DNA of 16,831 nt. Source: an uncultured Chlorobiaceae bacterium (GTDB taxonomy: Bacteria > Bacteroidota > Chlorobiia > Chlorobiales > Chlorobiaceae). Position 1 is the stretch's first letter. Every line of letters begins with the position of its first letter. The notes below the pieces were generated by a model. The model worked only from the letters and a program-made list of their open reading frames with translations, was not told the DNA's origin and did no database searches. The position numbers were made by a program, and so were the translations under genes. Of this stretch, positions 7,874 through 13,832 are shown one piece after another. The DNA is taken from positions 1 to 16,831 of the forward strand of contig CAIXCO010000126.1 in NCBI GenBank assembly GCA_903917955.1, read 5' to 3'.

Positions 7874-9595
7874 TTATTCCGTTTTAATCCTGAAAAGCTT
7901 GTCCTCTTGAGATAATTTCAGGATCACATACTCCTCTTTATTTAATTCCTCTGGCAGTTTATCTTTCAGAATTGAAGCAACAAACTGTAGACCCCTTGCA
8001 TTAACCAGATTTGCGATTTTCAACAGTTGATTGCCATGCATCAACTCTTTTTTATCATTCAAAAGAAAATGCATACAAGGAATATGCTCTTCATCCGCAA
8101 AAAGCGTATATGCAACATCAAAACAAGATATCTCACCTTGTTTTTTCCCCGAACTGAAATTGAGGTTAAACGCACTAAATTCATAGAGCCGACGCCCCTT
8201 TACTACCTTGGGATCAACTTTTAATGCGTACTTTTCACCATACAACTCATGCGATACGGATGAAAAATGCCTGTTAAACTTGTTTATTCTGTCTTTTATT
8301 TTCAAATAAAAATCATCAGAAAAGAGCTCATTGTCGATTGATGAGAGATCTTCATTGAGTTCCGAAAGTTTTAAATCTACAGCGTTTAACTGACGCACAG
8401 TATTTTCATAGTCTCCCTTTTTTTGATATTTGGCATTAAGCTCAACAATCAATTTTTCAAGCACCTCAAAAGAATCACTCCGAATGATAACGGTGCTTAA
8501 TTCAGCTTCTTCTGCCAGGAGACGTTTCAAATAGTTGCGCTTTGCTGTACACTGCAGATCAATCTCAGGCAAATCCTTCGTAATGAAGCGAATCTTTGAC
8601 TCAATCATTCTGTTGTGAAAATCATAAAGCTCCTGAAAGGTTTTTTGAATACCACTCACCAAGGAGGTTGCCTGTTGATAGATTTGCTGCAATTGCTTTA
8701 AATCTATGTTTGACTCTCCAGCCTGTATCTCCCCTTGTGCCTCCAAAATCAAACTTTTCCGGAGTTCAAGGCGTCCTATTTCAGATGAGACAAGATTTAT
8801 CTGATATTTGACGTTATTGAGAATATCCAGATCAGCTTCAAAATTCGGATTAAGATTAAATAATGATTTTTTTCGTTCAAGTTCATCGATTTCTGATTGA
8901 AGAAGGGCCAAGGCTGTTTCGTATGCTGATTTAGTCTGCTCAGACTCAAGGCGTTTTTTAAATCCCTCTTCTATAGTAAGTTGAGAACGCAACTCCTGTT
9001 TAGTATCGCCCTTCTTGAAATTACAGCCAAATAAAAAAAGATAGAGCGTTTCATACTCATCATCACGAGTATAATGGTTTATATTTTTCAGCGTATTGTT
9101 TATGCTTATATCTTCATAACGAACATTGTGTGCAATAATCTGACGAAATGTCGGTTTTTTTCCATAATGCCCGGGAAAAAGGATATCTGTTAATGTTTTT
9201 TCAAACTCAACATCCGTTGTATCACAGCCATTTATGCGCTGAATTTTAGCATTGCGGGAAAGAAAATTACGTTCAATGAGCACCTCTTGGGACATTTCCT
9301 GCAAGAGATTATCTTTAAGAACCAAAGAAACAAGCACCTTGTTGTTCAAAAGGAAATCTTTTACAAGCCTGTACTCATTTTTTTTGTTTTCGCTATCGGA
9401 GAAGATCCCCTTCGCACTGGCGCCAAGACAAAAATCGACCAGCTTGAGAACTGTTGTTTTACCAACATTATTTCCTGTTTCTTTACCACTTCTAACAGGT
9501 GTTTCATCAACAATAAGATTAAGTCCGAGATGGAAGTCAATTCCCCTGATTATAACACCATTCCCACGGGTAATGGTTAATGATTTCAAGAACAT
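7874..9595 (-). CDS. SMC-like ABC ATPase of an ABC-three-component system (DUF2326)
   Basis: 573 residues from the ATG at 9595, which has AGGTGG 5 nt upstream and overlaps the end of the middle-component gene by 10 nt; the longer frame to 9649 is unlikely. The N-terminal ABC half has a Walker A GNNVGKTT (residues 41-48), preceded by LGLNLIVDE as in SMC/RecN-type proteins. About 200-440 is a long charged coiled coil with a hinge-like centre. The C-terminal half carries a signature-like GKKQGEISCFDVAYTLF and a FLLNDKKEL segment that takes the place of Walker B. This arrangement matches DUF2326 ATPases, the large subunit of ABC-3C systems, which comparative genomics places among prokaryotic conflict systems. 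The protein would couple ATP hydrolysis or target sensing to the effector encoded two genes upstream. Molecular function is not experimentally known to me. Confidence 0.85.
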   Translation of the reverse strand: MFLKSLTITRGNGVIIRGIDFHLGLNLIVDETPVRSGKETGNNVGKTTVLKLVDFCLGASAKGIFSDSENKKNEYRLVKDFLLNNKVLVSLVLKDNLLQEMSQEVLIERNFLSRNAKIQRINGCDTTDVEFEKTLTDILFPGHYGKKPTFRQIIAHNVRYEDISINNTLKNINHYTRDDEYETLYLFLFGCNFKKGDTKQELRSQLTIEEGFKKRLESEQTKSAYETALALLQSEIDELERKKSLFNLNPNFEADLDILNNVKYQINLVSSEIGRLELRKSLILEAQGEIQAGESNIDLKQLQQIYQQATSLVSGIQKTFQELYDFHNRMIESKIRFITKDLPEIDLQCTAKRNYLKRLLAEEAELSTVIIRSDSFEVLEKLIVELNAKYQKKGDYENTVRQLNAVDLKLSELNEDLSSIDNELFSDDFYLKIKDRINKFNRHFSSVSHELYGEKYALKVDPKVVKGRRLYEFSAFNLNFSSGKKQGEISCFDVAYTLFADEEHIPCMHFLLNDKKELMHGNQLLKIANLVNARGLQFVASILKDKLPEELNKEEYVILKLSQEDKLFRIKTE

Positions 9596-9813
9596 AGTTC
9601 CACCTGACCTTGAGTATTTAAGGTGACCATATCGATAAGAAAAAGCCAATCAAGGCACAGTAAAAAAACCGGCATACTCATCTCTTTCGCTGATTTAACC
9701 TCCACATATAAATCGAGCATATCCACCACGCGACAGGCTTGAATTGCACTCAGAACAAAAGCGCCATTGAAATAAATGGTCTGCTCTGGATGAATGTTGT
9801 CAGGAATGAGCAT
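9586..9813 (-). CDS. ABC-3C middle component (MC6-like)
   Basis: A 75-residue protein (start MLIPDNIHPEQTIYFNG). The frame is open further upstream, but this ATG has a strong GGGAGGTG site directly before it and matches the family start. Features typical of the short middle components are DNIHPEQTIYFNGA at the front, LLDLYVEVK-like LDLYVEVKS in the middle, and FLLCLDWLFLID followed by GQVELCS at the C-terminus. The fold is presumably a small winged-helix-like adaptor joining the ATPase to the effector's C-terminal domain (family inference). It overlaps the effector gene by 14 nt and the ATPase gene by 10 nt, so the three subunits are coupled in translation. It is easily missed by gene finders because of its size and overlaps. 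Confidence 0.82.
   Translation of the reverse strand: MLIPDNIHPEQTIYFNGAFVLSAIQACRVVDMLDLYVEVKSAKEMSMPVFLLCLDWLFLIDMVTLNTQGQVELCS
9600..9605 (-). promoter_or_regulatory. ribosome binding site fixing the ATPase start
   Basis: Minus strand AGGTGG, 4 nt from the ATG at 9595, located inside the end of the middle-component gene. It favours this start over the open frame reaching 9649. Confidence 0.7.
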
Positions 9814-10771
9814 CAGCACCTCCCTGTGGATTTTTAAAAATCTTGCATCGTATAAATGCGTCCACAACAAGGAGCTGTACACCAAGCTCAAGCTCCTCAT
9901 CAGCCATAGGCTTGTAATTGCTGCTCAACAGAATTTTCTGCTTAACCTTATCGATAATAGAAAGAAAACATTGATCAGGATCAACATCAGTTCCATGAGC
10001 AATATACGCCGTACGGATACCGTTGAGAACTGAAATGCTTTTGTTTACACCCTGTCTATCGAAATCCTGATAAATTTTATCGATGCGATGATAATGAATT
10101 TTGTAATCATCTATAAGAAACCGAGCCGTATTCAATTGGTTGTGCAAAATCTTTTTATCGATATCGTACGGCACTGTTTCAATCCCCATTGCCTCTTCAT
10201 TCCAATCTTCCCTGGAAATGATTCGAATAATTGCAGTCAGATTCGATTCTATTTTTTCAGGATCAGGATCAGGTTCACTTTTGAGCTCCTTTTTCAAAAA
10301 ATCATAAAGGGCTTTCTGCTGGTCTAATTCCATGCCAACAACAAATGTCAACAGCGATGATATATCAAAAATATCATCGCCGGGTAAAAATATCAGTTTG
10401 TGAGGATTTAGAAATGTTTTTTTCCGTAATGCCTCTGCATTTCTGGCAATGGAGATAAACTTAAAGGAATAACCTTTGTAGTGAGAAAGATTTTTTGAAA
10501 GTGCTGATTCAACCTTCTGTTTTGTAGCTGTAGAAGAAACCTGGACAATTATTTTATTTTCGGTATCAACCAAATCAACCCCAGGGGCATTTTTCTGCAC
10601 AGCATTCAGGTTTTGAAGCTTCCATCCAAAAAGCAAATTGAAGAGTTGCAGATAAAAATGCTCAGAATGCAGGTTCAAGTCCAAAAGATTCAACCCTCCC
10701 CGCATTTCAATGCGAACAGCCAGAGTCGTTAATTTTTCTTCAATGAGGTTGAAGTAGAGCTGCCGATTCAT
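9800..10771 (-). CDS. SMEK-domain effector with ABC-3C C-terminal domain
   Basis: 323 residues. Residues 1-100 resemble the SMEK domain: an N-terminal helix (MNRQLYFNLIEEKL), NLHSEHFYLQLFNLLFG, then APGVDLVDTENKIIVQVSS. The acidic Glu37, Asp66 and Gln77-x-Ser79 line up as a PD-(D/E)xK-like pattern in which the final Lys is missing (Lys84 follows). The C-terminal third ends with LELGVQLLVVDAFIRCKIFKNP, the kind of tail that anchors ABC-3C effectors to the middle component. The Glu-Pro-Asp repeats at about 164-170 probably form the linker. It is the first gene of the operon; no good ribosome site or promoter was found upstream. The likely role is a toxic or nucleic-acid-directed effector released or activated by the ATPase. 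Catalysis is unproven, as the active-site signature is atypical. Confidence 0.78.
   Translation of the reverse strand: MNRQLYFNLIEEKLTTLAVRIEMRGGLNLLDLNLHSEHFYLQLFNLLFGWKLQNLNAVQKNAPGVDLVDTENKIIVQVSSTATKQKVESALSKNLSHYKGYSFKFISIARNAEALRKKTFLNPHKLIFLPGDDIFDISSLLTFVVGMELDQQKALYDFLKKELKSEPDPDPEKIESNLTAIIRIISREDWNEEAMGIETVPYDIDKKILHNQLNTARFLIDDYKIHYHRIDKIYQDFDRQGVNKSISVLNGIRTAYIAHGTDVDPDQCFLSIIDKVKQKILLSSNYKPMADEELELGVQLLVVDAFIRCKIFKNPQGGADAHS
9817..9824 (-). promoter_or_regulatory. ribosome binding site fixing the middle-component start
   Basis: Minus strand GGGAGGTG, 3 nt before the ATG at 9813 and inside the 3' end of the effector gene. It supports the 75-residue product rather than the longer 104-codon frame. 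Confidence 0.75.
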
Positions 10772-10938
10772 GACCGCACTTTAAATTTCTTTTGCCTGAA
10801 GGGTATGCCTTATACAGCCTGTGCCGAAAAATCACTGTTTTTATGGATGCGATCCCTCCTTGGGGCCGCAAGCGCCAATATAAAACAAATTCCAGCATGA
10901 CGTGCACCCGATTGCAAAGGAACACTACACGACTGCGG

Positions 10939-10995
10939 CCCAAAAGCACCGTCGAGAACATCATTACCCATTCCAGCATTGACTGCTTCATTACC
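10939..10995 (-). pseudogene. RTX nonapeptide remnant after the second in-frame stop
   Basis: Directly past the TAA at 10996-10998, in the same frame as the FGTD-repeat fragment, the minus strand reads GNEAVNAGMGNDVLDGAFG. The GNDVLDG core is the calcium-binding nonapeptide of RTX proteins, usually found near the C-terminal type I secretion signal. The frame stays open to a TAA at 10810 but loses recognisable repeats after 10939. The 160 bp from here to the effector gene hold nothing else I recognise. Confidence 0.6.
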
Positions 10996-11505
10996 TTACG
11001 AAAACCCCAAAGCCCCGTCAAATTCTTGCAGAGCGGGCAACTGAAATGACGAGACTATGCCACTGAGGAACACCGTTGAAAACGAAGGCCGCAAACCCGG
11101 CTCCATCTCAAAGCGTCCAGTCCCGATATAATGCTGGGTGGCTCCGTCATAATCGGTGCCAAACCGCAACGCAAGATCAGGATTGGCAGAAAGGTAAGAG
11201 GCTGCGTCAAAAGCAAAAGAGCGGCTTTCATTCCGGCCATTGGTCATGTAGTGCTCGGCTGCCTTTTGAACATCGGTTCCAAAGGCGTTCATCAGATCAT
11301 TATTTGATGCAAGATAGTCCCATGCGTCAAAACTGATAGAGCGATGTTCCCCCGCGCCAAAATTATTGTAATGTGAAGCAGCCGCAGCAACATCTGTTCC
11401 AAAAGCGTTTATCAGATCGGGATAGGATGCGAGATATTCCCAGCTCTCAAGTGAGCCTGCAGCCATCACAAACGTACCTGCCGTCTTAAAATGATAGCTA
11501 TCGGT
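10996..11505 (-). pseudogene. secreted repeat protein, FGTD-repeat fragment
   Basis: Downstream part of the broken secreted protein, in the same frame as the upstream fragment and separated from it only by the TAG at 11506-11508. Read from 11505 it begins TDSYHFKTAG, which completes the last strand of the preceding Big_5 domain, then enters three 40-residue repeats (pattern FDAxxYLAxxxDLxxAFGTD, then HYxxxGxxExR). The final stretch (SFQLPALQEFDGALGFS) ends at a TAA. As a stand-alone gene the ATG at 11466 or GTG at 11469 would give a 156-157-residue protein with no signal peptide, which is unlikely to be functional. Similar repeats occur in large secreted proteins of Chlorobi and cyanobacteria. 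Confidence 0.72.
11092..11451 (-). repeat. three 40-residue FGTD/HY repeats (120 bp each)
   Basis: Three consecutive units of exactly 40 codons share W/F-x-Y-L-A-S-x-x-D-L, then FGTD, then HY, then G-x-x-E-x-R. At DNA level they share stretches around the FGTD codons. The third unit is the most diverged. Confidence 0.8.
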
Positions 11506-12378
11506 CTAAGCCTCACAACTGTTACCCGCCAAGTCCTTTATCGAACCTGCTGCCAGCGAAACGAAATAGTCTGTACCAGCAGCAAGATCGGTGGACGGGT
11601 TGATGGTGAGGGTACTGCCTGAAATGGTCAGATTTGTGCTCGTTGCTGCGTTATAGCTTTCTACCGGAGTGCCATCAGCCGAACCACTGTGAATAACAAT
11701 ATTTCCCATCCCTTTCTGGATAGCTTTGCTGAAGGTAAGCACTATGTTGCCGCCAACAGCAACACCCGTTGCAGCATCTGCTGGGCTGTAGGTTGAAACG
11801 GTTGGCGCAATCGAATCAGCAATGCCAGAGAAGGTCGCATCAAGGCTTCCGTCGCTATTGTAGCGGACAAGGTCGAAGTCAGAGCTATTGCCACTATAAA
11901 GGGATCCTGCTACGATAATCTTTCCGTCAGCCTGTATCGTCATGCTATCTACACCAAAATAACGACCAAAACATGTGATTAGCACCATACCATCACCAGA
12001 GAAGGTCGTGTCAAGGCTGCCGTTTGCATTATACCGTGCAAGGGCGCCACCATTGAGAGTCGATCCCGCCACGATAATCTTCCCATCAGATTGTATAGCA
12101 ACACTGCGTCCAGAATCAGAACCGCCAAAATCCGTAGTTATGATGCCGTTCATTAAGTTGTAATTTGAAGTGAACCACATCCGGAAGACAAAACGTGGCT
12201 GAGTTTTAGTTGGTAACCTGACCTGTTCATGCAGCGGAAAGGGACGACCCCCTTTTACCATAAGCTCTTCCGTCGGCTTGTTCTTCTTGCCGTACTTGTC
12301 AGATATTCTTGCACCGCCTCGGACGGCTGTTCGGAAAACCTTATCTGGTATATTATAGCACAAAGGCTGATGCGGCAT
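11506..12378 (-). pseudogene. secreted repeat protein, delta-60 and Big_5 fragment
   Basis: A 290-codon fragment. From about codon 78 (12147) it shows delta-60 repeats: GIITTDFGG, VAIQSDGKIIVAGS, LARYNANGSLDTTFSGDG and a second DGKIIVAGS / VRYNSDGSLDATFSG. From about 11800 follows an Ig-like Big_5 domain (STYSPADAATGVAVGGNIVLTFS ... DLAAGTDYFVSLAAGSIKDLAGNS). It stops at TAG 11506-11508, exactly where the next domain strand should continue. The first 74 codons (12157-12378) do not resemble a secretion signal or any family I know, and the delta-60 series starts mid-repeat. The 5' part of the original gene therefore appears to be lost. The intact ancestor was probably a large type-I-secreted adhesin or enzyme. 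Confidence 0.72.
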
Positions 12379-12515
12379 CCCAACATTGAAATAGTACGCA
12401 ATATTCCTTTAATCCACATGGTTATCCGCACAGATGTACTGTAGATAAGCAGGTGCGACGTGAAGTCGTGTAACTGAATTATTCTTTGCTATAAAATCCG
12501 TGAGTTGCCACAAAC

Positions 12516-12555
12516 AAAAAAAGGACTTACAGGCAACCCCGTAAATCCTTTTTTT
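12516..12555 (-). terminator. intrinsic terminator of the secG / tRNA-Lys unit
   Basis: GGATTTAC pairs with GTAAGTCC (one mismatch) around a 10-nt loop, with runs of seven A before and seven T after on the minus strand. It lies 3 nt past the tRNA CCA end. The A/T symmetry makes it potentially bidirectional. Confidence 0.85.
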
Positions 12556-12558
12556 GTA

Positions 12559-12633
12559 TGGTGCACCCGGGAGGACTCGAACCTCCAACCCATTGATTAA
12601 GAGTCAATTGCTCTACCATTGAGCCACGGGTGC
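12559..12633 (-). tRNA. trnK: tRNA-Lys (anticodon CTT), CCA encoded
   Basis: 75 nt including the encoded CCA. The acceptor stem GCACCCG/CGGGTGC is perfect, the D stem is GCTC/GAGC, the anticodon stem is ATTGA/TCAAT with loop CTCTTAA (anticodon CTT, reading AAG), the variable loop has 5 nt, and the T stem is GGAGG/CCTCC with loop TTCGAGT. The discriminator base is A. It starts 8 nt after the secG stop, so it is probably processed from the secG transcript, and it is followed at once by a terminator. Confidence 0.97.
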
Positions 12634-12641
12634 AGAAAAAT

Positions 12642-13007
12642 CTATTTTGCCGGCAACTGAGGAAGCACAGGCGCTGAAGGCACAGTGTTTATCGGAGCTG
12701 GTGCTGAAGCCGGAGCTGCAGGCAATGCCGGAGCGCTCTGCTGCAGAATACTTTCCGGAGCGCTTCTTGCCGTCCTGCCGGGAAGGGTAAATTCGGCTAT
12801 GAAACAGATGAGCATCACTACTCCTGCAAGAATCGCCGTCATCTTGCTTAAAAAATCACCAGTCCTTCTTACGCCAAGCGTCTGAACGGTACCAAGGCCT
12901 GAAATACCGCCTGTCAAACCACTGCCGCTCTTGGGGCTCTGCAACAAAATGACCCCTATCAGCAGAATTGATGCAAGTAAACCGACAATGACAATGAAAA
13001 CATGCAT
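12642..13007 (-). CDS. secG: protein translocase subunit SecG
   Basis: 121 residues. Two membrane helices (about 2-22 and 54-74) flank the conserved cytoplasmic loop: VILLQSPKSGSGLTGG then LGVRRTGDFLSKMT. The loop pattern LLQ-x-x-K-x-x-G, then a Gly-rich segment, then FL-x-K-x-T is diagnostic of SecG, the accessory subunit of the SecYEG channel. The C-terminal 45 residues form an Ala/Pro-rich low-complexity tail, common in this group and without known function. tRNA-Lys follows 8 nt after the stop. The gene is divergent from hisB, with about 140 bp of AT-rich spacer that must contain both promoters. A possible minus-strand TTGGAT/TAAATT pair with 16-nt spacing can be seen there, but it is weak. 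Confidence 0.93.
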   Translation of the reverse strand: MHVFIVIVGLLASILLIGVILLQSPKSGSGLTGGISGLGTVQTLGVRRTGDFLSKMTAILAGVVMLICFIAEFTLPGRTARSAPESILQQSAPALPAAPASAPAPINTVPSAPVLPQLPAK

Positions 13008-13149
13008 TTCCAGCCGCTTTTATAAAGTTGCAAATATCGTATCTTCCTGTGAAGAAGGCCTTAATTTAGCAACTTTTAAAAACTATCCAAATCATGTTTA
13101 CCGATAGTGCCAAAATAGTAACAAATTCATCCGATAAACCCCATATATA

Positions 13150-13752
13150 ATGCAAGAAAACACCATAAAAGCGGTACGCAGCGCAACGACGAGCCGAGCC
13201 ACAAAAGAGACCGTCATCACCGCAACCGTGACGCTTGAGGGCACAGGAATAAGCTCAGTCAATTCGGGGGTGGCTTTTCTTGATCACATGCTGACCAATT
13301 TCTGCAAGCACTCAGGTTTTGATCTTGCGCTGGAGTGCCGGGGAGATCTGGAAGTGGATGATCATCACACGGTTGAAGATATTGCTCTCGTGCTCGGGAG
13401 CACCATTGCGGAGGCTCTTGGCGACAAGCGGGGAATAGGGCGCTACGGCTGGGCAATCATCCCGATGGATGAGGCTCTGGCACGCTGTGCCCTTGATCTT
13501 GGCGGGAGAAGCTGGTGCGTCTTCCATGCGGAGTTTAACCGACCGGTCATTCAGGGTTTTTCAACGGAGATGGTAGAGCATTTCTTTATCTCGCTTGCCA
13601 CAACCCTCAAGGCCAATATCCACCTTTCAATCCTTGAGGGAGAGAATACGCACCATAAGATCGAGGCTCTCTTTAAAGCGTTTGCCTATGCCATGAAGGC
13701 AGCGGTGGCCGTAACCGGCACAGAAATCCCCTCAACCAAAGGGCAGATTTGA
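13150..13752 (+). CDS. hisB: imidazoleglycerol-phosphate dehydratase
   Basis: 200 residues, full length for the monofunctional enzyme (no fused histidinol phosphatase). It catalyses the sixth step of histidine synthesis, converting imidazole glycerol phosphate to imidazole acetol phosphate. The two pseudo-repeats carry their metal-binding motifs: FLDHML and DDHHTVED in the first half, EMVEHFF and GENTHHKIEA in the second, supplying the His/Glu ligands of the two Mn ions. The family's C-terminal PSTKG is intact. It starts at an ATG without a Shine-Dalgarno and stands alone, not in a his operon. A hairpin terminator follows 20 nt after the stop. Confidence 0.97.
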   Translation: MQENTIKAVRSATTSRATKETVITATVTLEGTGISSVNSGVAFLDHMLTNFCKHSGFDLALECRGDLEVDDHHTVEDIALVLGSTIAEALGDKRGIGRYGWAIIPMDEALARCALDLGGRSWCVFHAEFNRPVIQGFSTEMVEHFFISLATTLKANIHLSILEGENTHHKIEALFKAFAYAMKAAVAVTGTEIPSTKGQI

Positions 13753-13772
13753 CTCTTTCCTTCGGCCAATGC

Positions 13773-13802
13773 AAAAGGGCCACCTCTTCAGGCAGCCCTT
13801 TT
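13773..13802. terminator. bidirectional terminator between hisB and rny
   Basis: AAAAGGGC and GCCCTTTT form an 8-bp perfect stem around a 14-nt loop in the gap between the convergent genes. The flanking A and T runs suit termination in both directions. A second inverted repeat (AGGCG/CGCCT, about 13815-13834) touches the rny stop. Confidence 0.85.
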
Positions 13803-13832
13803 GTCATTTCAGACAGGCGTTGTTACAACCGC

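Noticed and set aside
10740..11049. Overlapping open frames on both strands between the effector gene and the ruined secreted gene
   Set aside because: Neither has a recognisable domain or ribosome site; the only meaningful reading here is the RTX remnant in the third minus-strand frame.
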